A stretch of 64,000 bases of DNA from Acidimicrobiales bacterium. Lineage in GTDB: Bacteria > Actinomycetota > Acidimicrobiia > Acidimicrobiales > Aldehydirespiratoraceae. The notes beneath the pieces are model-generated. The model had not been told where the DNA came from. It saw nothing but the letters and a program-made list of their open reading frames with translations, and did no database searches. Location: the NCBI GenBank assembly GCA_041394245.1, contig JAWKIR010000002.1, positions 992,001 through 1,056,000 on the forward strand. Direction: 5' to 3'. The translations under genes and the position numbers were made by a program. This document shows positions 25,855-33,449 of the stretch, in pieces (position 1 is the stretch's first letter; each line of letters begins with the position of its first letter).

Positions 25855-26025
25855 TTAGTACTTCGCGTTCACATGATCGATGTCGTGGGTCGCAAGCTGG
25901 TTGCTCGTCCGGCCATCTGCAGCTGTAACCATGCAAGACGATGCGAGGAGGTGATGCTTGAGGCCGACAGTGTGGCCAACCTCGTGGCATCCGAGTTCCT
26001 TCAGCTCGTGAGAGGACCAGCTCAC
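25855..26025 (-). pseudogene. C-terminal fragment of a zinc metalloprotease (metzincin type)
   Basis: A 56-codon open frame starting GTG immediately after the TAG stop of the upstream gene and in the same frame. It contains the extended zinc site CHEVGHTVGLKHH (HExxHxxGxxH), then ASSCM, matching the Met-turn of metzincins, and ends HDIDHVNAKY, the usual end of bacterial reprolysin-like secreted proteases. The N-terminal protease body and signal peptide are missing, so this is a remnant, not a working enzyme. The breakpoint coincides with the neighbouring gene's stop. It was found by reading the frame directly. Confidence 0.7.
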
Positions 26026-26568
26026 CTAGTTGACCGTCTCCTCGATGTACCGGATGAGCGACTTGGAATACTGGCCGTCCGTGGCCTCGAGAAGATGTAG
26101 GCGTGCCGGTGAGTCGGATCGAAGTGCTTCGGCGAAGATGAGAAAATGGCGCAGGATCTTGGGGCCGACTGACTTGAGCCAGATGTTCCACTGGAACGGA
26201 TCTTTGGTGGATGCGTCGAGCCGGTCCAGTCCAATATGAGCCAATCGGCTATGGATAGCGTCCACGCTGACACCATCGGGTAGCGGGATGGCCCAATCCC
26301 GCAGACAGTCGCGAGCACCGACCTGGTCGCTCTTAGGTCTCTCTGGCTTCAGGAAGTACACGAGATTTCGAAAATGCGTGAGTGCGGCTTCGAGGGCGCT
26401 CTGCTGAGCGAAGTTGTCGAGAGGCGGGGGGAGTTCGCTGCACCAGCCATCGTTGCCGTACCTGATGAAGTCGGTCGCACGACGTGCCTCGTAGCCGACG
26501 TGTCGGAGCATTCCATCGAGGACCGCCGGGTCGTTCTTGTCGGCAAGCGGATTCTCGACATTGTCCAT
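26026..26568 (-). CDS. Hypothetical island protein
   Basis: No family recognised. The 180-residue soluble protein is helical, with conserved-looking features YEARRATDFIRYGND, LEAALTHFRNLVYFLKPERP and LRHFLIFAEALRSDSPARL. The HFRNLVYFL helix followed by a second helical bundle resembles HEPN-like folds, but the RxxxxH signature is not evident, so I do not assign it. The ATG at 26568 (MDNVENP) is preferred over an upstream Met seven residues earlier. Its stop directly abuts the metalloprotease fragment in the same frame. Confidence 0.58.
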   Translation of the reverse strand: MDNVENPLADKNDPAVLDGMLRHVGYEARRATDFIRYGNDGWCSELPPPLDNFAQQSALEAALTHFRNLVYFLKPERPKSDQVGARDCLRDWAIPLPDGVSVDAIHSRLAHIGLDRLDASTKDPFQWNIWLKSVGPKILRHFLIFAEALRSDSPARLHLLEATDGQYSKSLIRYIEETVN

Positions 26569-26634
26569 TGAGCGATTCTCGCATGGCACGTCGTACGTGA
26601 CACGGGCGCCGCAGACCCGTCGTGGACCGCTCTC

Positions 26635-26931
26635 TCATGAGATGGCGCGGCCAGAGAACGACGGGAAAATCCATCCCCGTAGATGCGACTCGGCTTGCTC
26701 TCGCGGTGAGGGCCGCCAGCGCTGAGCAGCGAGCCAGGTCGCGGCGTAGTCGCCGAGCGGGCCCCGGCCGGCGGTCCGGTCGGTCCAGAGTCCGCGGTCG
26801 GCGTCGGTGGCGAGCGACCGCGCCCATGCATCGGCGTCGGCCTTGCGATCGAACAGCCTGGTCCGCCGGCGATGGTTGGGCATCTGCACTGCCGCTCACC
26901 AGCGCCGGCCGTGTCGGTAGATGGAGGCCAT
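26635..26931 (-). pseudogene. Tyrosine integrase remnant with nonsense codon
   Basis: The N-terminal part of an actinobacterial phage-type integrase. It starts MASIYRHGRRW at 26931, is interrupted by TGA at codon 12 (26896-26898), and continues in the same frame with VQMPNHRRRTRLFDRKADA and then the core-binding region GPLGDYAATWLAAQRWRPS. An Arg codon CGA changed to TGA explains the stop. The frame ends at 26635 after about 98 codons, with no catalytic domain (no R..HxxR..Y). It is dead on two counts. An integrase near one end supports the island interpretation. Confidence 0.8.
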
Positions 26932-27029
26932 CAGCCGACGTCCTCGCAACTCACGACGTCGGTTGTGAGCGGGCCACCCGGAAGTGTGCGCTCCCAGATG
27001 ATGAGGTTCTTGTTGGTCAGGCGGTCGCA

Positions 27030-27287
27030 CTACGCAGCAATCTCGGCGTTGGTCGGCCCGCACGACAGCCCCGTGTCGATCTCGTCGCACACCTGCCGCT
27101 CGACGAACGGGCTCGGTACTCCGTACGTAGTGGTGCCTAGGAGAGCCAGTGTCGCGGCGGCCGGGACTCCGAGGAGGACTCCGACGCCGAGGAGTGGTCG
27201 CGCTCGGCTGGACCGCTTCCAGACCACTAGAGCGCCCGCGAGGAAGGCCAGCGCTGCACAGCACACCGCAACTGCTACGAGGGTCAT
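27030..27287 (-). CDS. Small two-TM hypothetical protein
   Basis: An 85-residue protein starting MTLVAVAVCCAALAFLAGAL with two hydrophobic helices (about 1-23 and 31-50) and a short Cys-containing tail (ERQVCDEIDTGLSCGPTN). No family is recognised. The ATG at 27287 gives a protein starting at the first helix; the open frame extends 25 codons further upstream without support. It lies between the two integrase remnants, a common place for small cargo or leftovers. Confidence 0.45.
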   Translation of the reverse strand: MTLVAVAVCCAALAFLAGALVVWKRSSRARPLLGVGVLLGVPAAATLALLGTTTYGVPSPFVERQVCDEIDTGLSCGPTNAEIAA

Positions 27288-27436
27288 CGTCGGGTAGCGT
27301 TCGAATCCGTCGACCTGGCTACTCGCGATCAAGCTTGCTCCCGTGTGCAGAGACGCTGTCACTTCTGGACCGCAACATCCGCCGGGTGGACCGCGACGAG
27401 CGGAACATCACCCCAGCGAGGTTCGAGGTGGGCGCG

Positions 27437-27702
27437 TCAGTGCGAGTCGAAGGCCTCGCGGGTCGATGGTCGCCACGGTCGGGACTCGAGCCAGCCACCG
27501 TCACGGGTGACGTAGCGGCCGACGGTGAGTTTCCGATCAGCAGCGGTGGCCGATACCCCGGCGTCGAGGTCGGACTCGATGCGGCGGCGCTCGGCGTTGG
27601 CGTCAGCCTTCGCGGCGAACGTCTGTGATGACTGCCACTTGCCGTCGATGCCTCGCCACTTCACCCGATAGCGGCCGCTGGGAGCTTCTCGATCGACGCC
27701 AT
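27437..27702 (-). pseudogene. Second tyrosine integrase remnant, frameshifted
   Basis: A different integrase N terminus. ATG at 27702 reads MASIEKLP, then one base is missing, after which the frame continues SGRYRVKWRGIDGKWQSSQT, FAAKADANAERRRIESDLDAG (arm-binding domain) and LESRPWRPSTREAFDS (core-binding start), and stops at 27437. The catalytic domain is absent. The single-base loss is inferred because the shifted frame gives the normal N-terminal sequence of the family. With the remnant at 26635 this makes two independent broken integrases at the right end of the island. Confidence 0.75.
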
Positions 27703-27704
27703 GG

Positions 27705-27962
27705 CTATTCGATCTCCCGCTTGGCACGACGCGCCGACACGAGTCTGGGTAGCCCGACTCCGCCGACGATTGCGCCAACGATGTCGCCGATGGTGTCGGC
27801 TGTGCTGTCTCTCACTCTGTCGAGGTCGTCCGTCCCGACATCACCGCGGACTATCTCGGGCACGAGCATGACGCCCCACACCACATAGTTGGCGATAAGC
27901 ATGCCGAGGAAGGCGCCCACAAGGACGAGCCCGGCGATCTTCAGCGTTCGGGTGATCTGCAT
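27705..27962 (-). CDS. Small membrane protein
   Basis: An 85-residue protein with an N-terminal membrane helix (LKIAGLVLVGAFLGMLIANYV), a charged middle (EIVRGDVGTDDLDRVRDSTA) and a second Gly/Val-rich helix ending in a basic tail (RRAKREIE). No family is recognised. It is separated from the second integrase remnant by 2 bases on the same strand. It starts 16 bases from the right 17-base repeat. Confidence 0.55.
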   Translation of the reverse strand: MQITRTLKIAGLVLVGAFLGMLIANYVVWGVMLVPEIVRGDVGTDDLDRVRDSTADTIGDIVGAIVGGVGLPRLVSARRAKREIE

Positions 27963-27977
27963 ACAGAGGCTCCCACC

Positions 27978-27994
27978 TGGAACAAACGCGGAAC
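27978..27994 (+). repeat. Right copy of TGGAACAAA-nnn-GGAAC motif
   Basis: TGGAACAAACGCGGAAC, in the same orientation as the left copy at 20959 and 100 bases inside the right island end. It is a possible integrase arm-type site; that role is inference. Confidence 0.45.
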
Positions 27995-28093
27995 GACAGT
28001 AGCGCTGTATGGGGTAGTTGTGCGCAGACTGTAGGTGGGTTGACCTGCGGTTTTCTGCGGTTCTTGCTCAGGTACAGGCCAGTCGGCCTATCG

Positions 28094-28121
28094 CCCGCTT
28101 ACAGGTCAACTCCCCGCAACC
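28094..28121 (+). repeat. Right attachment-site repeat, copy of rnpB 3' end
   Basis: A second copy of the last 28 bases of rnpB, in direct orientation, 26 of 28 identical to 20866-20893. No other rnpB sequence accompanies it, so it is a duplicated end rather than a second RNA gene. One of its two mismatches would break a P1 pair, consistent with drift in a copy no longer under selection. Confidence 0.85.
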
Positions 28122-28247
28122 CCGCCGATCCAACCACCTCGAGTATCGAGAGGCCGAAGATAGCCGCCGCGGCGATGTCCGCGCGCCATACCGCGCCGGC
28201 GACCGGCTGGCCGCCCAGATGCCGGCGCATCGGTCGCCGCGGCGCCA

Positions 28248-28466
28248 TCAGAGTCCATCGAGAACCTCAACAAGCAGCAAGATCCATGAGAGAGCAGTGA
28301 ATGCCAGCAGTCCCCAGAACTCCCGACTACGTGGCGCTGTCAGCGCGAGATGGACGAGAGCCACGGTGACAGCCAGGCAAAACACCAGCACCCAGGCTGC
28401 TGGATATGGGGTATCCGGAAACCGCTTGCTCGCGAACAAGGCGATTATGGGAAGTCCGACTTTCAT
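28248..28466 (-). CDS. Small two-TM hypothetical protein
   Basis: A 72-residue protein with two clear membrane helices (AAWVLVFCLAVTVALVHLAL and FWGLLAFTALSWILLLVEVL) separated by a short polar loop (TAPRSRE). No family is recognised. It lies just outside the right attachment repeat, so it belongs to the pre-insertion chromosome or to an older insertion. The start ATG at 28466 precedes a short hydrophobic N terminus. Confidence 0.5.
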   Translation of the reverse strand: MKVGLPIIALFASKRFPDTPYPAAWVLVFCLAVTVALVHLALTAPRSREFWGLLAFTALSWILLLVEVLDGL

Positions 28467-28941
28467 GCTGGACTTCCCCGCCTAGGAGATCCACCAGGCC
28501 GTTGGCGGGGCGAGGTACGGAGGTAGATACGTTCAACGAGAGAGACCACACGTACCTCATCGACGGCTGGCAAGGAACTGGCTTCCGGATGTTGGATTCT
28601 CCCATGGACTTCTGGCCGTTTCCGCCACCAACGCATCCGATCACTACGCCGGCCGACCCGACTGGAACCTCCTCGCCACCATCAGACCCCGCTGAAATCC
28701 GAAGAGCCGGTTGTTTGGTTGGCGGCGGCCAGGCGGTCGCCGTAGTGGATGGTCAAAGTGTTCAGGATGGACTTCCATCCGTTGATTCGTCCAGTGGGGT
28801 TCTGGCGGTTCTTCCGCCGTTCGATCGCGGTCAGGGAGAGCACCTTCAGCGCAGCGTGCTCGGAGGCCGTCAGCACCGAACCGGCGGCGACCTGCCCGGA
28901 ATCCTCGATCCAGTGTCACACCCCCGTCGTAGATTCGGGTC
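28467..28941. other. Gene-poor stretch with possible gene scraps
   Basis: About 475 bases. A minus-strand frame of 64 codons (28682-28876) reads like natural protein (SEHAALKVLSLTAIERRKNR, then NTLTIHYGDRLAAANQTTG) but matches no family I know. A plus-strand stretch near 28590-28690 ends LLATIRPR followed by a stop, and looks like a C-terminal fragment. Both may be decayed genes at the edge of the island. No tRNA or hairpin terminator is visible. Confidence 0.4.
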
Positions 28942-30147
28942 ATGGCACTGGCGGAGTTGGACGATCTGAGCGAGGCGATACGGCTGGCCGCGAAGGTCGA
29001 CTATGCGCTGCTTCCCAGCGGCGAGGCGCAGGCGGCGGCCGAGAAGGTGCAGCGGCTGAAGGCGCAGCTCGTGGCGCTCGAGGCCGAGGCGTTGGGCGCC
29101 TACGACGCGTCGATGGAGTGGACGGTCGGCGGCCACCGCTCCCCTGCGGGAGCGCTGCGCCATCGGTGTCGGCTGCGGGGCAGTACCGCACGTGCTGCGG
29201 TCTCGTTGGCCCGCAAGCTCCGATCGATGCCGGCGACGTCGCTGGCACTCCACGACGGAGCCATCTCCGAGTCACACGCACGGCGGCTCTGTCTCGCCGC
29301 CACCCGTCCTGAGTTCGCCGAGGCCGAGGCGTTCCTCCTGCGCAAGGCTGCGTCGCTGTCGTATGCCGACTGGGACCGGGCCGTCAGCTACTGGGAGCAG
29401 GTGGTCGACGAGGCCCGCCGAGGTGATGATCCCGAGCCGCCCGACCCTCAGGAGCAGGACCGTGCCTTCCACTCGTCGAAGACGCTGGCGGGCATGGGGA
29501 GACTCGACGGATGGCTCGATCCGATCGGCTTCGACGAGTTCTCCGAGGGACTCCACCGCATCGAGCAGGAGATGTTCGAAGCCGACTGGCAACAGGCCAA
29601 GGCCGCCCACGGCTCGCGGACCACAGCCGAGCTGCTGTGGCGATCGCCGGCGCAACGGCGGGCGGATGCACTGGTGGAGATGGCCCGACGATCGATGACG
29701 GCACCAAAGGACGGGAAACAACCCCGCCCACTGGTGATCGTCCACGTCGACCACGACACCTTCGAGCGGGCGCTCGCCCAACTCGCCGGCGAACCCGCCC
29801 CGGAGCCCTTCGGCACCGATCGGCGCTGCGAACTCGACGACGGCACCGTGATCTCCCCCACCAAGATGATGGAGCTCGGAATCGTCGGCGACGTCCGACG
29901 GCTCGTCTATGCATCCCCCGGTGTGATCCTCGACTACGGACGCAAGGTTCGCCTGTTCACCGGTGCCCTGCGCGAGGCCATCTGTGCCCGCGACCGCTTC
30001 TGCACCCACCCGGGGTGCGAGATCCCGGCCCGTCGGTGCGAGATCGACCACGAGATCGACTGGGACCACGGTGGACCGACGAATCACCGCAACGGACGAG
30101 CCAAGTGCTCGTTCCACCACCGCCGCCACAAATACGGCGCCGGATAG
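28942..30147 (+). CDS. DUF222 / HNH endonuclease (13E12-type)
   Basis: A 401-residue protein of the actinobacterial REP13E12-like family: an N-terminal all-helical DUF222 domain (about 25-290) and a C-terminal HNH nuclease. The nuclease motif is visible as CTHPGCEIPARRCEIDHEID, then WDHGGPTNHRNGRAKCSFHH, with two Cys pairs for structural zinc and the catalytic His. Such genes are numerous in actinobacterial genomes and often mark mobile regions; the biological role is unclear. It lies 820 bases beyond the right island repeat. The start ATG at 28942 gives family-like length. Confidence 0.9.
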   Translation: MALAELDDLSEAIRLAAKVDYALLPSGEAQAAAEKVQRLKAQLVALEAEALGAYDASMEWTVGGHRSPAGALRHRCRLRGSTARAAVSLARKLRSMPATSLALHDGAISESHARRLCLAATRPEFAEAEAFLLRKAASLSYADWDRAVSYWEQVVDEARRGDDPEPPDPQEQDRAFHSSKTLAGMGRLDGWLDPIGFDEFSEGLHRIEQEMFEADWQQAKAAHGSRTTAELLWRSPAQRRADALVEMARRSMTAPKDGKQPRPLVIVHVDHDTFERALAQLAGEPAPEPFGTDRRCELDDGTVISPTKMMELGIVGDVRRLVYASPGVILDYGRKVRLFTGALREAICARDRFCTHPGCEIPARRCEIDHEIDWDHGGPTNHRNGRAKCSFHHRRHKYGAG

Positions 30148-30161
30148 CGGGAATCGGCAGG

Positions 30162-30827
30162 TCAGCCGACAGTGGCGTAGGCCCGCACGGTGAACGTGCC
30201 CGCGCCTTCGATCTTCGGAGGCACCGCCGTGAAGGTGAAGCCGCTCGGCCCGAGCGCGTCGAGGTTGGTGAGATGCTCGATGATCGGGATGTCGGCGGCG
30301 AGAAGGATGCTGTGGACGGGCCGTTGGCCGTCGTCGGTGGCGTCGATGTTGAGCGAGTCGATGCCGACGCAGGCGACGTCGGCCGCCACCAGGGCCTCTG
30401 CCGCGGCGGCGGTGAGATGGGGGTGGTGCTCGGCGTAGGCCGGCGTACCGAAGAGCCGGGAATGGTCGGTCCGGACCAGCACCGCATGGCCGGCCAGCGA
30501 CGACAGATCGGTCTCACCCAGGTCGATGGCAGTCACGCCGAGCGCATCGAGACAGACCGCAGGCACGGCGGCGACACGGTCGAGTGCCAGCTCAGCGAGG
30601 TCGTGACCGTGCGCGTAGCGATGGAACGGCACGTCGATGTAGGTCCCGGTGTTGGTGCAGATCTCGATCATGCCGATGTGGAACGTGATGCCCGGGCCAT
30701 ACGCCTGTTCCGCCGCCTCGCGGGACAGATGCGTGCCGATCACCGGCGCCGGAAGCCCCGGATAGGTGTCCATCCCATCGGTGATCCGATGGCTGAGGTC
30801 GATGTGCTGGGGGCCGGCGTCGCTCAT
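30162..30827 (-). CDS. Cyclase-family (kynurenine formamidase-like) metal hydrolase
   Basis: A 221-residue PF04199-type protein. Seen: the N-terminal IDLSHRITDGMDTYPGLPAP, the metal-site region TNTGTYIDVPFHRYAHGHDL, HAVLVRTDHS, and a late VGIDSLNIDATDDG, all in family order. In kynurenine formamidase the metal site reads HxGTHxDxPxH. Here the first His is Asn and the second is Tyr, while Asp and the last His are kept, so metal binding and substrate probably differ. Family members hydrolyse N-formylkynurenine, isatin or unknown cyclic amides. Its 3' end faces the DUF222-HNH gene with 14 bases between. Confidence 0.82.
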   Translation of the reverse strand: MSDAGPQHIDLSHRITDGMDTYPGLPAPVIGTHLSREAAEQAYGPGITFHIGMIEICTNTGTYIDVPFHRYAHGHDLAELALDRVAAVPAVCLDALGVTAIDLGETDLSSLAGHAVLVRTDHSRLFGTPAYAEHHPHLTAAAAEALVAADVACVGIDSLNIDATDDGQRPVHSILLAADIPIIEHLTNLDALGPSGFTFTAVPPKIEGAGTFTVRAYATVG

Positions 30828-30917
30828 CGGGCGATCCTACGGACCCCGGCGCCGGCGACGCCGAAGATATTCACCGCATCGCGTCTAGGGTCGGGTTCAA
30901 TCGACGCAGGGCACCTG

Positions 30918-31250
30918 ATGAACGATCCACACGATGGCGCAACCGAGACGACCGGGACCGTGCACCCTCCGGACCCACTGCCGGTCGAGGCGCTTCGCTG
31001 GCTCGAACACATCGCCGTACTCGAACTCCACGCCGGCCGACTCCCCCGCCGTACCGGCCAGGTGGCCACCGCGCTGGTCTTCCTCGATCGCGACCTTCCG
31101 ATGAGTTCACGCGAGATCGCGAAGTTTGCACGAGCGGGGCACGAGACCGTCCGCCGCTCGGCCGATGCGCTCGAAGCCGAGCGCCTCATCGACCGTCACC
31201 GCCGGCCGCTGTATCAGGCTCGAGCACCGCTGACCGGCACGCTTCGCTGA
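30918..31250 (+). CDS. Small winged-helix DNA-binding protein
   Basis: A 110-residue protein with a disordered Pro/Thr-rich N terminus and a helix-turn-helix core: GQVATALVFLDRDLPMSSRE, IAKFARAGHETVRRSADALE, then a wing-like basic segment (RLIDRHRRPLYQARAPL). The arrangement resembles MarR/GntR-type winged helices but is too short to classify. The ATG at 30918 is chosen since the long in-frame upstream extension is antisense and out-of-frame sequence of other genes. It is divergent from the cyclase gene. Confidence 0.62.
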   Translation: MNDPHDGATETTGTVHPPDPLPVEALRWLEHIAVLELHAGRLPRRTGQVATALVFLDRDLPMSSREIAKFARAGHETVRRSADALEAERLIDRHRRPLYQARAPLTGTLR

Positions 31251-31260
31251 CCCGTACGGC

Positions 31261-31656
31261 TCACTCCTCTGTCGACGGTCGGCGCCGTTGTCGCTTCACA
31301 TCGCCGCGCTTGCGCTTGGCGTCGAGACGCCGACGCTGACTCCCCCGGGTCGGCTTCGTGTCCCTGCGGGGACGTTCCACCTTCGCCGCCGCATCGACAC
31401 GGGCCTGGATCCGCTCCAGGGCGAGTTGGCGATTGCGGTACTGGGACCGTTCGTCGTCGACGGTCACCCGAATGACCTCGCCGAGCTTGGCCGACACCCG
31501 TTCTTTCAGAAACGCCGGCATCGACGTCGATTCAGCGATACGGAAGACCGCCTCGACCTTGGTGTTGGACCGGTTGGCGTGCTGACCGCCGGGTCCTCCC
31601 GACGCCATGTAGCGCAGCGTCACCTCGTCCTCTGGAACCGTCCAGCGTGACGACAT
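31261..31656 (-). CDS. arfB: Alternative ribosome-rescue factor ArfB
   Basis: A 131-residue peptidyl-tRNA hydrolase that rescues ribosomes stalled on non-stop mRNA. The catalytic GGQ is at residues 23-25 within ASGGPGGQHANRSNTKVE, and the domain ends with DDERSQYRNRQLALERI. A strongly basic C-terminal tail (RRLDAKRKRGDVKRQRRRP) would insert into the empty mRNA channel, as in YaeJ. No stop-codon-recognition domain is present, which separates it from RF1/RF2. It is the last gene of the five-gene minus-strand operon starting at the penicillin-binding protein, 12 bases after the phosphatase gene. Confidence 0.93.
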   Translation of the reverse strand: MSSRWTVPEDEVTLRYMASGGPGGQHANRSNTKVEAVFRIAESTSMPAFLKERVSAKLGEVIRVTVDDERSQYRNRQLALERIQARVDAAAKVERPRRDTKPTRGSQRRRLDAKRKRGDVKRQRRRPSTEE

Positions 31657-31668
31657 GCGACCACTCTC

Positions 31669-32238
31669 TCATACCAGGTGGTGCACCTCGTTGAAGCTGT
31701 GCAGCGACGGTGCCGGTCCTCCCACCGCGATGCGGGAGATCGACGCCTGTTGCACGAAGCACCGCCACTGGGATTCGATGCCGATACCGAGCGCCCACGC
31801 CACGGCGGCCTTGATCGGCGAGACATGGCTGACGACCGCCACATCACGGGTCGATGCCTCGGCGATCAGATCGGTCAGCGCCGGCCAGACACGAGCGGCG
31901 AGGTCGTCGAGGCTCTCCCCGGCCTCGGGGCGCCAGCCGGTGTCGGCCCGCCAGGCCGCCCACGTCGACGCGGGCACGTCGGCCACCGGGGTTCCTTCCA
32001 GCGCGCCATAGTCGAGCTCGATGAATCGCTGGTCGGTGTCGACCGGGAGGCCGATCGCCTCGGCGGTCTCCTGGCACCGGCGCAACGGGCTCGAAATGAC
32101 CCGATCGACTCCTTCCAGCGCGCGCCCGATCGCGGCGGCCTGGAGACGGCCCGTCTCGTCGAGACCGGGGTCACGACGGCCCAGAAGCTCGCCCGAGGCA
32201 TTGGCCTCGGTGCGGCCGTGGCGGACCAGGATCAGCAT
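31669..32238 (-). CDS. Histidine phosphatase family protein
   Basis: A 189-residue phosphoglycerate-mutase-like phosphatase. Seen: the phosphohistidine motif LVRHGRTEAN at residues 4-13, SSPLRRCQETAEAI, the acidic ELDYGALEG and the second catalytic His in VVSHVSPIKAAV. This superfamily dephosphorylates small metabolites or proteins; in actinobacteria a homologous domain (CobC/RNase H-associated) commonly follows the zinc-ribbon coiled-coil gene, as here. ATG at 32238 is chosen because it lies directly before the first strand and overlaps the upstream stop by one base. Confidence 0.88.
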   Translation of the reverse strand: MLILVRHGRTEANASGELLGRRDPGLDETGRLQAAAIGRALEGVDRVISSPLRRCQETAEAIGLPVDTDQRFIELDYGALEGTPVADVPASTWAAWRADTGWRPEAGESLDDLAARVWPALTDLIAEASTRDVAVVSHVSPIKAAVAWALGIGIESQWRCFVQQASISRIAVGGPAPSLHSFNEVHHLV

Positions 32239-32720
32239 CAGGACATCCTCGGGAGTCGACCGGTGCGTCGGAGCTCGGCGAGATGCTCCGGTCGGGTCAG
32301 ATCGAACCGACGCACCAACCACACCAAGGCTCCGATCCCGACGAGTTCGAGCAGCACGAGCACGACCGGGGCACGGTCGAACTCGGGAAGCGGACGTTCG
32401 GCGATGCCGTCGAGGCCGCCGACAGGCCACCAGAAGAGGTCACGGCGGGTCCACGTGCCCGCCGCGACGAGGAACACGAAGGTGCCGATCGGAATGCCGA
32501 GCAGTCGCCGTCGGAGAATGCGGCGGCCCACCGTGAGCGCCATCACGACCGCCATCAACCCCACTGATCCGAGCAGCGTGTGGAGGAGCAGGGGTCGGCC
32601 GCTCAACGCTTCAGCCAGTGGCAACACGCCGCCGAGCGCGACGAAGCGATAGTCGATCGCCGGGCTGTCGAAGACGAACAGCACCGCGAGCACTGCGGCG
32701 GCCACGAAGAAGAAGAACAA
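32238..32720 (-). CDS. Four-TM hypothetical membrane protein
   Basis: A 160-residue protein with hydrophobic helices at about 1-17, 46-64, 77-92 and 117-136 and a short basic C-terminal tail. No family is recognised; the GRRILRRRLLGIPIGTFVFL segment resembles small DUF-type transporters only vaguely. The listed start is TTG; a GTG five codons later is an alternative. It lies 21 bases after the zinc-ribbon gene and overlaps the phosphatase gene by one base, so it is part of the same operon. Confidence 0.65.
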   Translation of the reverse strand: MFFFFVAAAVLAVLFVFDSPAIDYRFVALGGVLPLAEALSGRPLLLHTLLGSVGLMAVVMALTVGRRILRRRLLGIPIGTFVFLVAAGTWTRRDLFWWPVGGLDGIAERPLPEFDRAPVVLVLLELVGIGALVWLVRRFDLTRPEHLAELRRTGRLPRMS

Positions 32721-32741
32721 CGAACAAACCGATCCGACGCG

Positions 32742-33449
32742 TCAGGTGATGACGATGCGACCGCACTCGTTGCAGCTGAGCACGGCCCCCGCGTCGGCAT
32801 GCTTCATCCGGTCGAGTTCCATCGCCGGCATCGTCGACGGGCAGCCGACACAGTTGCCACCATCGAACCCGACGACCGTCGCCGAACCGAAGCCGGGCCG
32901 AAGGCGTTCGTACTCGGCGAGGTCGGCCTCGCCCACCTCGGCGACCGCGGCCGCGCGCGCGGCGACGACATCGGCCAGCAAGGCGTCGACTTCGGCTTCG
33001 CTCGACGCCAACTCCGCTTCGAGCGTGGTGATCCGGGCGGCGACCGACTCGAGCGCTGCCTCGGCAGTCGCCTGTTCATCGGAGAGCGACTCGGCCTCCT
33101 CCATCGCCTCGAGCGCACGGTCCTCGAGTTCGGCCTGCCGTTCGCGAAGACCCTTGATCTCCTCCTGCAGCGGCTGAAGGTCCTTCATGCCGACCTCACC
33201 GCTGTAGAGCCGCTTGTCGTCCTGGTCGGCTTTGGTCGCGAAGATCTGCGCCTCGTCCTCGAGCCGCTTCTGACGCGTCGCGACCTCGACCCGAGACACG
33301 CCGAGGGTTTCGATCTGGCGCTCGAGCCGGAGTCGCTCGTCGGCCGCTTCGGCGAGCGCCTCGCGTTCGGGAAGCGTCGCGTGGCGGTGCCGGAGCTGGT
33401 CCCCTTCGGTGTCGAGTCGTTGGATGTCGAGGAGCGGGTGTGCGGTCAT
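32742..33449 (-). CDS. Coiled-coil protein with C-terminal C4 zinc ribbon
   Basis: A 235-residue protein of the CT398/zf-RING_7 type. A long antiparallel coiled coil (about 10-175: LPEREALAEAADERLRLERQ through RITTLEAELASSEAEVDALL) is followed by a zinc ribbon with CVGC and CNEC pairs, 33 residues between the pairs. The family is widespread, thought to bind nucleic acid or scaffold secretion proteins; its role in actinobacteria is not settled. Its ATG lies immediately after the stop of the PBP gene (no spacer), so expression is coupled to it. Confidence 0.86.
   Translation of the reverse strand: MTAHPLLDIQRLDTEGDQLRHRHATLPEREALAEAADERLRLERQIETLGVSRVEVATRQKRLEDEAQIFATKADQDDKRLYSGEVGMKDLQPLQEEIKGLRERQAELEDRALEAMEEAESLSDEQATAEAALESVAARITTLEAELASSEAEVDALLADVVAARAAAVAEVGEADLAEYERLRPGFGSATVVGFDGGNCVGCPSTMPAMELDRMKHADAGAVLSCNECGRIVIT

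Noticed and set aside
26023..26028. Stop-codon read-through joining the 180-residue protein to the metalloprotease fragment
   Set aside because: The frame is continuous through TAG, but the upstream protein does not resemble a protease body, so chance abutment after recombination is simpler.
26896..26898. Selenocysteine or recoded TGA in the integrase
   Set aside because: There is no SECIS-like hairpin and the gene also lacks its catalytic domain; a nonsense mutation is enough.
28094..28121. Second rnpB gene
   Set aside because: Only the last 28 bases match; all other conserved regions are missing.
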